The notes beneath the pieces are model-generated. The model was not told the origin of the DNA, ran no database searches, and saw only the letters and a list, made by a program, of their open reading frames with translations. Positions 38,379-48,234 of a stretch of DNA of 64,000 nucleotides are shown here, one piece after another. Made by a program: the position numbers and the translations under genes. The first letter of the stretch is position 1, and the number at the start of each line of letters is the position of its first letter. Origin of the DNA: Acidobacteriota bacterium (GTDB lineage Bacteria; Acidobacteriota; Terriglobia; Acidiferrales; UBA7541); contig JABCYZ010000025.1 in NCBI GenBank assembly GCA_013289955.1, positions 34,531 through 98,530 of the forward strand, read 5' to 3'.

Positions 38379-40760
38379 ATGATAGGCCAAACTCTAGGCC
38401 ACTACCGCATCCTCGAAAAAATTGCCGCCGGAGGAATGGGGGTCGTCTACCGTGCTCATGATGAGCAACTTGAGCGGGATGTGGCACTTAAGGTTCTTCC
38501 CTCAGGCACCATAACTGATACTTCCTCTCGTCGCCAATTCCGCAAAGAGGCTCTCGCCCTAGCGAAACTAAGCCACCCCAATATTGAAACGATCTACGAG
38601 TTCGATACACAAGATGGTATCGACTTTCTCGTGATGGAATATGTTCCTGGGAACACGCTTGCGGAGCGACTTGGCAGTGGCGCCCTCCCGGAGAAGGAAG
38701 TAGTCGCCTTGGGCATGCAGATTACGGCAGCAATGGAAGAGGCCCACAATTGCGGCATTGTCCACCGTGACTTGAAACCACGGAATATCGCCATTACAGA
38801 GCGGGGACAGGCGAAGGTGTTGGACTTCGGTCTCGCGAAGCTCTTGCCCAAAGTAAACGAGGTAACTGCCGCCGATACCTTGACAGATACACAAGCGGGC
38901 GCTGGCACTCTGCCATATATGCCGCCGGAACAACTTCAGGGCGAGTCCGTCGACGCCCGAGCAGACATCTATACCATCGGCGCGGTGCTTTACGAGATGG
39001 CCACGGACCGCCGGGCATTCCCCGAACAGCTGCCGTCGCGCGTCATCAATGCCATTCTTCACCACCCGCCTGTTCCTCCTCGAGCGCTCAATTCCCGCAT
39101 TTCGCCGGAGCTGGAACGGATTATTCTCAAGTGTCTCGACAAAGAGCCCGGACGTCGTTTCCAATCGGCCAAGGAACTATCGGTGGATCTGTGTCGTTTG
39201 GACGGAGCTCCATCAAACGGGGTGGCGCCTCAGCCTCCTCCTCTCCGACCAAACAGTACCCGGTGGTTGGTTGTGTACTCTCTGGCCGCGCTGCTGGCGA
39301 TTCCCGCGGCGCTGATCGCGTTGAATTTCCACGGCTGGCGCGACGATCTGATGGGGCGCCCCCGGCCAGCCCAGGTCCGGTCGCTGGCGGTCCTGCCCTT
39401 CGAGAATCTTTCCGGAGACCCCGAGCAGGATTATTTCGCTGATGGAATGACGGATGCGCTGATTAATGACCTTGGTCAGATTGCTGCGCTGCGAGTGATT
39501 TCGCGGACCTCGGTGATGGCCTTCAAGGGGGCAAAGAGGTCACTACCGGACATTGCGCGCCAACTGCATGTCGAGGCAGTCGCGGAAGGTTCAGTGCGGC
39601 GCAATGAAGACAAGGTTCAGATCAATGTCCAGCTGGTGCAAGCTTCGACAGATGTTCAGTTGTGGGGGAGAAGCTACGAGCAGGATCTACGAGACATCTT
39701 GACTCTACAGAACGCTGTGGCCCGTGCGATTGCGGACGAGATCCAGATCAAGCTGACCCCGCAGGAGCAGGCCCAACTGTCAAGGAAGGATCAAGTCGAT
39801 CCTATAGCCCACGAAGCCTATCTCACAGGCCGATTTTACTGGAACAAGCGAACACCGCAGGGACTTCAGAAAAGCATCGATTCCCTTGAGCGAGCCGTAT
39901 CCATAGATCCGAAGTATGCTGTTGCTTACGCTGCCCTGGCCTATTCCTACCACCTGCTTCCCGAGTTGACTTCGGTCCCCGCCAGCGAGGCTTTTCCCAA
40001 AGCCAGGACTGCGGCGCTCAAAGCGCTGGAACTTGACGACTCACTCGCGGAGGCTCATACCGCCCTCGGAAACGTCAAAGAGGACTACGACTGGGACTGG
40101 AGCGGCGCCGAAAAAGAGTACAAGCGGGCCATTGAGCTCAATCCGGGGTACGAGATCGCGCACGTCTGGTATTCGAACCTGCTTTTGGAGCTAGGAAGGC
40201 TGCCCGAAGCTATCGTCGAGGCAAGGACAGCCCAACAACTCGATCCTCTGTCGGCGTTCACGAACGATAATCTTGCGGCCATGTTGTACTATGCAGGCGA
40301 GTACGATCAAGCCGTTCAACAATGTCAAAACACACTCGAAATCGACCCTGCCAGCCATCAGGCTCACCGTCATCTCGGGCAAATCTACATTCAGAAGCGG
40401 TTCTACCCGGAAGCCATTTCAGAGCTGAAGAAGGCGGTTGACCTCTCGCCCGGCAGCACCGAAGCCCTGGCGGATCTCGGATATGTTCTGGGTGTATCCG
40501 GAAAGAAAGAGGAAGCGAGGCAGATTTTGGTCGAGTTAGAAAACTCGTCCCAGCACCAATCTGTTTCGTCCTACCACCTTGCCATCGTCCATATCGGGTT
40601 GGGTGAAAGAGAACTCGCGCTGCAGTCTCTTCAGAAAGCGGTGGATGACCGCTCGCCGGGTGTTGTTCACTTAAAGGTTTCGCCCCTTCTCGAGGACCTT
40701 CGATCAGATCCGCGATTCGAAGATCTGCTGGTCTACACCGGCCTCTCGAGGAAACCCTAA
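38379..40760 (+). CDS. Ser/Thr protein kinase with C-terminal TPR region
   Basis: YRILEKIAAGGMGVVYRAHDEQLERDVALKVL; IVHRDLKPRNIAI; VLDFGLAK; VLPFENLSGDPEQDYFADGMTDALI module; TPR repeats. Confidence 0.93.
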   Translation: MIGQTLGHYRILEKIAAGGMGVVYRAHDEQLERDVALKVLPSGTITDTSSRRQFRKEALALAKLSHPNIETIYEFDTQDGIDFLVMEYVPGNTLAERLGSGALPEKEVVALGMQITAAMEEAHNCGIVHRDLKPRNIAITERGQAKVLDFGLAKLLPKVNEVTAADTLTDTQAGAGTLPYMPPEQLQGESVDARADIYTIGAVLYEMATDRRAFPEQLPSRVINAILHHPPVPPRALNSRISPELERIILKCLDKEPGRRFQSAKELSVDLCRLDGAPSNGVAPQPPPLRPNSTRWLVVYSLAALLAIPAALIALNFHGWRDDLMGRPRPAQVRSLAVLPFENLSGDPEQDYFADGMTDALINDLGQIAALRVISRTSVMAFKGAKRSLPDIARQLHVEAVAEGSVRRNEDKVQINVQLVQASTDVQLWGRSYEQDLRDILTLQNAVARAIADEIQIKLTPQEQAQLSRKDQVDPIAHEAYLTGRFYWNKRTPQGLQKSIDSLERAVSIDPKYAVAYAALAYSYHLLPELTSVPASEAFPKARTAALKALELDDSLAEAHTALGNVKEDYDWDWSGAEKEYKRAIELNPGYEIAHVWYSNLLLELGRLPEAIVEARTAQQLDPLSAFTNDNLAAMLYYAGEYDQAVQQCQNTLEIDPASHQAHRHLGQIYIQKRFYPEAISELKKAVDLSPGSTEALADLGYVLGVSGKKEEARQILVELENSSQHQSVSSYHLAIVHIGLGERELALQSLQKAVDDRSPGVVHLKVSPLLEDLRSDPRFEDLLVYTGLSRKP

Positions 40761-40888
40761 AACCAAATCTTTGGGCTATTCCTTTTTCGCGTAACTGTTT
40801 TCCTCGGAAAGGAAGCGCTCATCCGTTTGAAGGAAACCCTGCGCCGCGGGCTTGCGACCGGTGAGTTCTTGGCAATCTGGAAGGCCTT

Positions 40889-41560
40889 CTAGAATGCGGC
40901 CCAAAATAGGGTGAACGGGCTCCCTGGCAAAATACTCAAAAGTTTGCAAATCCATTCCTGCAGTAACTGATCCTGAGAGGGGTTGTGGTGCGATCTTTTG
41001 CCGCGCATAAACCTCAGGAGTTCCCCATCGCTGCCGAAAAGCGCTTCCAGCTCTTTCTGGGTAAAGCCAGGCACTTCTCTTTTTCCCGCGAAATCGATCT
41101 GTTTCCTTCCCTCATCCAGAATGGCTTCTTTTTCCAAAAAATCTGCTTTTTTGATTCGAAAACTATTCGCGGCTGCGTTGTCGTGCCAGACGATCAGGCG
41201 TCCTATTTCCGCCACGTCGGAATCGGAGAGCACAAGCGTCGTGGAATGAGCCTTATCACCCAGGATCGCAAGGACGGTGCTATCGCGGTGGTGACTGAAC
41301 ATCTTCGCGTAGAAATTCTTCGATTTGTATGTGCCGTGAACAATCACCGTTCTATCCAGCCCCTGCAGGAAGTCCTGCGCCTCCAATACGAGAGTTTCTG
41401 ATCTTAACTGTCCTTCAAGACGGAGGGATCCCGTGCCGCCTTCCAATTCACCCTCCACCGCTGGAGTGGCGGCGTGCGCAGCCCGGAGTCCTGAATTCGC
41501 TAATCCGGCTGCTAACCCCGCGGACCCAATCTTTAGGAAGTCGCGACGTTCAAATGTCAT
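40889..41560 (-). CDS. Hypothetical protein with Tat-type signal peptide
   Basis: MTFERRDFLKIGSAGLAAGLANSGLRAAHA. Confidence 0.65.
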   Translation of the reverse strand: MTFERRDFLKIGSAGLAAGLANSGLRAAHAATPAVEGELEGGTGSLRLEGQLRSETLVLEAQDFLQGLDRTVIVHGTYKSKNFYAKMFSHHRDSTVLAILGDKAHSTTLVLSDSDVAEIGRLIVWHDNAAANSFRIKKADFLEKEAILDEGRKQIDFAGKREVPGFTQKELEALFGSDGELLRFMRGKRSHHNPSQDQLLQEWICKLLSILPGSPFTLFWAAF

Positions 41561-41778
41561 GGCTCTCTCCTCTTATCTTTTTCTGCCATTAAGAGTCTTC
41601 ACCAGGCACGTTGCTCGAGCGGGTGATTTCCACTATATCTGCGGAAGGATGACTCCAGGAACGGGGTACAGGGCCGAGTCAAACTGCGTAGACGCACTTT
41701 TACTCCCGCAGTTTAGGACTGTCAAGTAAATTGCAGCAATTCGGCCGGGGACGATCGATCCGGCAACATGCTTGCGTA

Positions 41779-42690
41779 TTAGTGGGGCGAGCCTCGGCCG
41801 GCGGTGGAACCAAACGCGTGAAATTCAAATTCCAGCAAAGCCGGCAAGTGTTCGGCAAAATAGGTCCAGTCGTGGCCGCCGGGATAGAGATGAAACTCGT
41901 GGGGAATGCGCCGCGAAGTCAGCAGCTTGTCGAGAGCTGCCGCGCCCACGTCAAAGCCGTAATCATCTTCGGAGCCGCAATCAAAATAAATTTTCAGTCC
42001 GGCCAGGTTTGCCGTGCCCGCGATGCTTACGGGATCGTTTTGCTTCCAGAACGCGGGATCGAACGGGGCGCCGAAGGCATCGCCCAGAACGCGCAGTTGG
42101 CGCGCTTGCTGGGAATTTAGCGCGCTGGTTTTGGGCCACTGCTCGACCAGCGCCGCGCTGTGGGCGCTCGCGGCGGCGAAAAGCTGCGGGTGACGGAACG
42201 CGATGTGCAACGCCCCGTAGCCGCCCATGGAGATGCCGGCAATGCCGCGCGAGCCGCGTCCGGGTCGCGTCCGGTAACGCTTCTCGACGGCGGGAATGAA
42301 TTCTTGCAGAAAAAAGTCTTCATAGCGGCGCTTGCCATCGCGGGAATTGATATAGAAGCTTGCGCCGGCGGCAGGGGTCACGATCAAAAGCTCGCCTAAG
42401 GAATGCTGCTCCCACAAGTCTTCGATAAGATTCATTCCGCCGGAATGGATGAGGAACTGATCGTTGTCACCCAGGCCGTGGAGTAAATACAGGATGGGGT
42501 AGCGGCGCGTCTTCTCCACATCATAGCTGGGCGGAAGGAGCACGCAGTAGGGGACGGCGCGAGCAAGTATTTTGCTTGGCTGCGAAACGCATTCGGCGCG
42601 TCCAGCAGCCAGTGAGGGAGGCGCCGGAAGGGCAAAGCCAGTCGAGGCAAGCAGCAGCGCCGCCAAAGCAGCGCGTCGAATTTTATTCAT
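41779..42690 (-). CDS. Secreted esterase (esterase D-like alpha/beta hydrolase)
   Basis: PILYLLHGLGDNDQF; nucleophile elbow RGIAGISMGGYGALHIAFRHP; GGHDWTYFAEHLPALLEF; signal peptide. Confidence 0.87.
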   Translation of the reverse strand: MNKIRRAALAALLLASTGFALPAPPSLAAGRAECVSQPSKILARAVPYCVLLPPSYDVEKTRRYPILYLLHGLGDNDQFLIHSGGMNLIEDLWEQHSLGELLIVTPAAGASFYINSRDGKRRYEDFFLQEFIPAVEKRYRTRPGRGSRGIAGISMGGYGALHIAFRHPQLFAAASAHSAALVEQWPKTSALNSQQARQLRVLGDAFGAPFDPAFWKQNDPVSIAGTANLAGLKIYFDCGSEDDYGFDVGAAALDKLLTSRRIPHEFHLYPGGHDWTYFAEHLPALLEFEFHAFGSTAGRGSPH

Positions 42691-44038
42691 ACCGCAGGGC
42701 CTCGACAGGGTTCAGCTTCGCCGCCCGCGAAGCCGGATAGAGGCCCGCGGCAAGACTCACCAGAACCGCAAGCACGATCGCCAGCAGCACCAGCCAAAAA
42801 GGTACAGAAAAAACATCCGTCGGGGGCAAGCTCTGCCGCTTCAAATATACGTTTATTCCGAACGTCACGGCTCTGCCTACCAGCCAGCCAAAGACCACGC
42901 CAAGAACGCCGCCCAGAAGGCCCATGACGCTCGCTTCCACAAAGAAAAGCTGTTTTACGTCGCGGTCCGCCGCGCCCAGGGCTTTCAAGATTCCAATCTC
43001 GCGCCGCCGCTCCAGAATTGCCATGACCAGGGTGTTGATAATTCCCAGCGTGGCCACTGCCAGCGCCAAGCTGCCGAAAATGAAGAGCAACATGTCGAAA
43101 ATTCTGAAGAACACTTCCAGGCTCTTCGTTGCATCCTGCAGAGAAAACGTCCCGAACCCCATAGTCTTGATAGCCGTCTCAATGCCTCCGACCAGTGACG
43201 CGCTTTTCGCGCGCACCGTCAGGCTCGCATATACGGGCTTCCCGGTCGGCGCTCGGACCGCGTCGCGCAGATCATTCACTTGCGCCGCGCGCAGCGAAGA
43301 GGCCACCTCCAGAGGAATCAGCAATCGCCCGCTTCCGAATCCTCCAAATCCTGCCGCTGGCTCCGTTTCTATGATTCCTACAATGCGCAGTTTCTTCTCG
43401 CGCGGCACAATCGAGAATCCCCCTGTCTCCCTATCGGCGGCGTGGCCTCCTGGCGTTCTGCCAGCTTCTGGCGGCAAGGCCTGCCTCTCCGCATAGCGCA
43501 CAATCAAATCCTTGCCAATCAGGCTAGAGGGCTGCGTCGACAAATCCCTGGCAAACTCAATCTGCAAAATCGCTTCGTCCGCGTTCGCACCAGAAAAAAA
43601 GCCGCCCTGTATTCCGTCGAACGATCCATTTCCCCGCGCCGACTCCGGTATCCCGGCGACGATCGTCGAATACGGAGTTCCGTTGTACCGGACCTCCGTC
43701 GGAAAGCGGACTTGTGAATAAACCTCCACGACATTCGGCAGTCGCTCGAACTCCTTCTTTGCATCATCGTCGAGCGCCCGCGCATTTTTTGCCGGAGAAC
43801 TTTCCGCCGGCCCACGCCGCATGGATTGCAGACTTCTTCGTTGCGTCACGATTACCGTGTCGAACAGCCCTGAATTTGACAGCCGCTTCGTCGCCAGCGC
43901 CTGCAGTCCGATACCCAGCGAAAGCCATGCCACCAAAGAGGCCACTCCAACGGCGACTCCGAGCGTAGTCAGAGAACTGCGCAGCACCGCTTCCCGCAAG
44001 TTGCGCAGCGCGAGTTCGCCGAGGTCGCCGGCCTTCAT
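42683..44038 (-). CDS. ABC transporter permease (MacB/FtsX-type)
   Basis: N-term MacB-like periplasmic region; LAVATLGIINTLVMAILERRREIGILKALGAADRDVKQLFFVEASVMGLLGG. Confidence 0.9.
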   Translation of the reverse strand: MKAGDLGELALRNLREAVLRSSLTTLGVAVGVASLVAWLSLGIGLQALATKRLSNSGLFDTVIVTQRRSLQSMRRGPAESSPAKNARALDDDAKKEFERLPNVVEVYSQVRFPTEVRYNGTPYSTIVAGIPESARGNGSFDGIQGGFFSGANADEAILQIEFARDLSTQPSSLIGKDLIVRYAERQALPPEAGRTPGGHAADRETGGFSIVPREKKLRIVGIIETEPAAGFGGFGSGRLLIPLEVASSLRAAQVNDLRDAVRAPTGKPVYASLTVRAKSASLVGGIETAIKTMGFGTFSLQDATKSLEVFFRIFDMLLFIFGSLALAVATLGIINTLVMAILERRREIGILKALGAADRDVKQLFFVEASVMGLLGGVLGVVFGWLVGRAVTFGINVYLKRQSLPPTDVFSVPFWLVLLAIVLAVLVSLAAGLYPASRAAKLNPVEALRYE

Positions 44039-44742
44039 GATTTCACCCCATCGGTCAGCAATTTTCCGTCGGCCAGCGCGGCGATGCGATCCGCGAATCG
44101 TTCGGCCAGCGGCCGTTCATGAGTCACCATCACAATTGTCATGCCCAGTTTTTGCTGAATTTCTTTCAGCAGCAGCATGATGGATTCTCCGGTTGCGCTG
44201 TCCAAATTGCCGGTCGGCTCATCCGCAAAGAGAAGCGTTGGCCGGTTCACAAGCGCCCGCGCCAACGCCGCGCGCTGCTGCTCTCCACCGGAGAGTTCAC
44301 TTGGCCTGTGAGTGAGGCGCTTTTCGAGGCGTACACGTTCGAGCGCTTCCTGCACGCGCGCCCCGCGCTCGGCGCGATCTACTTCCGCAAGCCGCAGCGG
44401 CAGCTCTACATTCTCCTCGAGCGTCATGCGCGGCAGCAGGTTGAACGATTGAAAGACCATTCCGACCGTTCTGCTTCGATAACGCGCCAGTTCGAGCGAG
44501 CTCAACTCCGAGAGATTTCTGCCGTTTGCAAAAATCGCGCCTCCGGTTGGCCGGTCCAGCCCGGCCATCAGGTTCAGCAGCGTGGATTTCCCCGAGCCCG
44601 AACTCCCCAGCAGGGCCACAAACTCCCCGGAACGCACCTCGAGCGACACGTCGTCCACCGCGCGGATCACTGCGGCTCCCATTTCGTAGTGCCGCGAAAC
44701 CCGGTCCGCGTGCACGGCGACACCATTACTTGTCGTCATCAT
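44035..44742 (-). CDS. ABC transporter ATP-binding protein (LolD/MacB-type)
   Basis: Walker [14 protein letters not shown]; signature [15 protein letters not shown]; Walker [13 protein letters not shown]. Confidence 0.93.
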   Translation of the reverse strand: MMTTSNGVAVHADRVSRHYEMGAAVIRAVDDVSLEVRSGEFVALLGSSGSGKSTLLNLMAGLDRPTGGAIFANGRNLSELSSLELARYRSRTVGMVFQSFNLLPRMTLEENVELPLRLAEVDRAERGARVQEALERVRLEKRLTHRPSELSGGEQQRAALARALVNRPTLLFADEPTGNLDSATGESIMLLLKEIQQKLGMTIVMVTHERPLAERFADRIAALADGKLLTDGVKS

Positions 44743-44863
44743 CGTCCCTCGATGTTACTACGCATCCCGCGGCCTTTGAGTTACCAACTGCCGGTGCCTG
44801 GTTCTTTTCTCGCCCGGCTCCCTTCGAGGAAAGGGGCAGAAAGCGGGCTTTAAGAAAATTGCC

Positions 44864-44892
44864 TTGACACCGGAATACCGTAATGCTAGTTT
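44864..44892 (+). promoter_or_regulatory. Putative promoter TTGACA-N17-TAGTTT of the blaI-like gene
   Basis: Consensus -35; -10 overlaps the operator palindrome. Confidence 0.5.
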
Positions 44893-44919
44893 TCTAGCAT
44901 AGTCGCTGGAAAACTAGCA
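44884..44919. promoter_or_regulatory. Two-site BlaI/MecI-like operator: TGCTAGTTTTCTAGCA (44884-44899) and CGCTGGAAAACTAGCA (44904-44919)
   Basis: Two related palindromes 20 bp apart in opposite orientation, ending just before ATG 44921. Confidence 0.75.
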
Positions 44920-44920
44920 C

Positions 44921-45310
44921 ATGACGCGAAAACCCAAGCCCAACGCCCTTTCCCGCCGCGAACGCCAGATTATGGACATCCTCTACAGGCTCGAGCGCGC
45001 CTCCGTCGGTCAGGTCCTCGCCGAGATCGCCGGAAAGCCCAGCTACTCGACCGTCCGCGCCCAGCTGCGCGTCCTCGAAGAAAAAGGCCACGTCCGCCAC
45101 GAAGAACACGGTTTGCGCTACGTCTACGTTCCGGCGGTTCCGCGCGAGGTTGCGCGTCGCTCCGCGCTTCGTCACCTCGTCGAAACGTTCTTCGACGGCT
45201 CGACGGAAAAAGTTGTGGCCGCGCTTCTCGGCGGCGAAGTCGCCCGCATCTCCCCGGAAGAACTCGATCGCCTCGCCCGGCTCATTTCCAAAGGCCGAAA
45301 GGAGAGCTGA
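44921..45310 (+). CDS. BlaI/MecI/CopY-family transcriptional repressor
   Basis: LSRRERQIMDILYRLERASVGQVLAEIAGKPSYSTVRAQLRVLEEKGHVRHEEHGLRYVYVP. Confidence 0.92.
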   Translation: MTRKPKPNALSRRERQIMDILYRLERASVGQVLAEIAGKPSYSTVRAQLRVLEEKGHVRHEEHGLRYVYVPAVPREVARRSALRHLVETFFDGSTEKVVAALLGGEVARISPEELDRLARLISKGRKES

Positions 45311-45312
45311 CC

Positions 45313-46986
45313 ATGCGCACGCTCGCCACCTCCGAAGCCGCCCTCACGTTTCTTTTCGCCTGCGGAATCAAAGCCACGGTACTCCTCGCCTTCGCATGGG
45401 TGGTTGCCTTCGCTCTACGTAAACGCTCCTCCGCCGCACACCGCCATCACGTCTGGGCAGCCGCCATTCTTGCCTCGCTGGCGCTTCCGTCCTTCGCGCT
45501 GCTGCTGCCGGCCTGGCATTCCGCCGCACTCGGAAGCACCGCTGCGCTCTGGAACCCGGCGCATGCCAATGTAGGAAGCTCCAGCGCTCGCACCATCCCT
45601 TCCACTATCACCCATGTCACGTCGGGCTCGCCCATCTTCGACAGACTTCCCGCCTTCGCACTCTTCGTCTGGGCTATCGGCTTCTCATTCGTTTTCCTCA
45701 AACTCGCCGCAGGCCTCGCGCGCCTGGTGTGGGTCTCCACGCATTCGAGACCACTGTTCGACAACGACTGGATGCGCACCGTCCTCGAGCTCGCCGAGTT
45801 TCACAAAATCTCGCGCTCCGTCCGCCTTCTCGAATGCAACAGCCCGCTTGCCATGCCGCTGACGTGGGGAATTTTACGCCCCGTGATCGTTCTTCCTTCA
45901 AGCGCCGGACATTGGGATGACGAACGGCGGCGCATAGTTCTTTCCCATGAACTCGCGCACATCGCTCGCCAGGACTGGTTTCTGCAGATTTGTGCCGAGC
46001 TGGCCCGCGCCATCTACTGGTTCGATCCCCTTGTCTGGCTGGCCGCGGCCCGTTTGCGCCAGGAGAGCGAACGCGCCTCCGATGACGCCGTCCTGCTCTC
46101 AGGAATCGCCGCGTCAGATTACGCCAGCCAACTACTCGATCTCGCAAGGACACTTGAAACCGCCGGCCGCGCCTGGTCCACTGCTCTGGCCATCGCGCGG
46201 CCCTCAAATCTTGAAAGGAGATTTGCCGCCATGCTGAATCCGTTGATCGATCGAAGCCGTTTATCCCGCAGAACAAGATTGTTCGTTCCGTTTTTCGCCG
46301 TGTGTCTCTTGCTTCCGCTGGCCGCTCTTCACCTGAGCGCTCAGAATCTTTCCGGAAAAGTCGCGGGCACCATCCACGACCCCAGCGGCTCAGGCGTAGC
46401 CAACGCGACCATCATCATGTCAAACCACACCTCCGACACGATCGATATGACCACCTCCGACCGCGGCGGCAATTTCAGTTTCAAGGCCTTGCCTTCCGGC
46501 GAGTACGAACTCAAGGCCATGAAGCCCGGATTCCAGGTCTATCGGCTTCCGCAGGTGAACCTCGTATCCGGCAGCGATTTCACTCAAAACATCTCCCTGG
46601 AAATCGGCACCCTCATGGAGGAGGTCCAGGTGGTTCCCGCCGGAACGAAACAGCCTCTGCCTGTCGGCACCAAGGGCAAGCCTTCCCGCATCAGGCTCGG
46701 TGGCGAAATTGAAGCAGCAAGAATTGTCTCCAAGGTCCAGCCCGTCTACCCTGATGCCGCCCGGTCGGCGGGCATAAGCGGCACCGTCATTCTTCATGCC
46801 GTTATCAGCACGGATGGCAAGCCGCTATCTCTTCGCGTCATGAACAGGCAGATCGATCCGGATCTCGCCCGCTCCGCCGTCGAAGCCGTTACCCAGTGGC
46901 GCTACACTCCCACGCTCCTCAATGGAGAACCCATCGAAGTCGACACCACCATCACGGTGATCTACTCCCTTGATTCGTCCAATTAG
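45313..46986 (+). CDS. BlaR1/M56-family metallopeptidase fused to a carboxypeptidase-like domain and a TonB C-terminal domain
   Basis: HEXXH motif VLSHELAHIARQDW; GTIHDPSGSGVANATIIM...GGNFSFKALPSGEYELK; VQPVYPDAARSAGISGTVILHAVISTDGKPLSLRV...AVTQWRYTPTLLNG. Confidence 0.9.
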   Translation: MRTLATSEAALTFLFACGIKATVLLAFAWVVAFALRKRSSAAHRHHVWAAAILASLALPSFALLLPAWHSAALGSTAALWNPAHANVGSSSARTIPSTITHVTSGSPIFDRLPAFALFVWAIGFSFVFLKLAAGLARLVWVSTHSRPLFDNDWMRTVLELAEFHKISRSVRLLECNSPLAMPLTWGILRPVIVLPSSAGHWDDERRRIVLSHELAHIARQDWFLQICAELARAIYWFDPLVWLAAARLRQESERASDDAVLLSGIAASDYASQLLDLARTLETAGRAWSTALAIARPSNLERRFAAMLNPLIDRSRLSRRTRLFVPFFAVCLLLPLAALHLSAQNLSGKVAGTIHDPSGSGVANATIIMSNHTSDTIDMTTSDRGGNFSFKALPSGEYELKAMKPGFQVYRLPQVNLVSGSDFTQNISLEIGTLMEEVQVVPAGTKQPLPVGTKGKPSRIRLGGEIEAARIVSKVQPVYPDAARSAGISGTVILHAVISTDGKPLSLRVMNRQIDPDLARSAVEAVTQWRYTPTLLNGEPIEVDTTITVIYSLDSSN

Positions 46987-47001
46987 TGTTCCAGATGAAA
47001 G

Positions 47002-48234
47002 ATGCAGCCGGAAAGTGGGCGGCGAGTGAATCTGAAGTCAGATCTAAGCTTGCTGGCACTATTTCTGTTGGCGGCGCTCATATCGGCTAGCTGTTCTGCG
47101 AGACGCCCAATCGCAGCTACGGGCCCTTCTTTTCGTCTGGAGTCAGTCGGCGGCGAGTCAATTCTTTTTTCGCCCTCCATTCCGGCTTCCCATCCGAACG
47201 ACTCTCAGGTGAACATAACGATGAACCTTCCCTTACAGGATGCATCTGTGAGTAAGAATTGCTTGGTTGAAGAGGGCCCATTTCGTGTGGAACCTGCACG
47301 GGAACACCCGGATTCTGTTCAGATTACATTGCCTTCCGCCAAACGGTGGCTTGGAGATGTGAACGGTCTCGTCGGCCCGGATGGCGATGCAGTGGAAGCC
47401 CTGTACGTTGTTCTGACCAAGCTTGATCAACTGCAGCAAGACGGGTGCTTCCGTGGCGCCGGCTCTGCGATTCGTGATTTCGTGGTGCAAAGCCTTCCCA
47501 TGAAGCCGCCCGAAAGCCTGTTCAGTTATTACGGATATCGTCCGGATCGGAGCAGTCTGGACTTGAAGCCAGGCCTACGTCTGAAGGTTGAGCGCGCCTA
47601 TTTCCGAGCAGCAATGCCCCCCGGGGAGGCACCCTCAACTCAGAATTTCGCGGGTCTCAGTACGGTCCATTTCGACGTGGAGTCGGGAGACGACGGGAAA
47701 ATTCATTTCCGTCAGATTGGCGGTGTTCAATTCACTCCAGAATCTCTCAAAGGACAGGTTCAGGACGAAAGTCGGGAGTTGGAGCTAATCGGCATTGTGC
47801 CGGAATTTCACTATCGCCTGATTTTCTATACATTGTTGGTTTCCAAAGAGCAGAAACTATCGGCGGCCATTGTTGGAGCAGGCAGTCCGAGCCAGTTGGA
47901 CGAATTCGACCATGAGCTACGGTTGCGACCACTTGGCGGATGCAGGAATTTTGCCGCCACTCATGGAGTTGCCTGCGTTGAGTTCAGTGGATTGGTGACC
48001 GTGACCTGCCAGATCACGGTGGAGCTGAATGGCAAATCCAGGCTAATCGACTGGGGAACGCGCGTTAAGGATTTGATAACCAAAAACTCTCTCGGGACTC
48101 TCTCGATTCAACGAAAATTCATGAACTCGTACCGCGAGATCCGATTCGATCCAGGGGATCTGAGCGTTCTCTCGCTCGCCCTGGTAGGTGGCGATCGCCT
48201 GAGGTGGTCGAAAGGCGCGTCCAGCGGCCGCTGA
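47002..48234 (+). CDS. Hypothetical secreted protein, possibly with a C-terminal beta-grasp/SLBB-like segment
   Basis: N-term hydrophobic export signal ending in a Cys region (LLAALISASCSARR); C-term TVELNGKSRLIDWGTRVKDLI...GDRLRW. Confidence 0.6.
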   Translation: MQPESGRRVNLKSDLSLLALFLLAALISASCSARRPIAATGPSFRLESVGGESILFSPSIPASHPNDSQVNITMNLPLQDASVSKNCLVEEGPFRVEPAREHPDSVQITLPSAKRWLGDVNGLVGPDGDAVEALYVVLTKLDQLQQDGCFRGAGSAIRDFVVQSLPMKPPESLFSYYGYRPDRSSLDLKPGLRLKVERAYFRAAMPPGEAPSTQNFAGLSTVHFDVESGDDGKIHFRQIGGVQFTPESLKGQVQDESRELELIGIVPEFHYRLIFYTLLVSKEQKLSAAIVGAGSPSQLDEFDHELRLRPLGGCRNFAATHGVACVEFSGLVTVTCQITVELNGKSRLIDWGTRVKDLITKNSLGTLSIQRKFMNSYREIRFDPGDLSVLSLALVGGDRLRWSKGASSGR

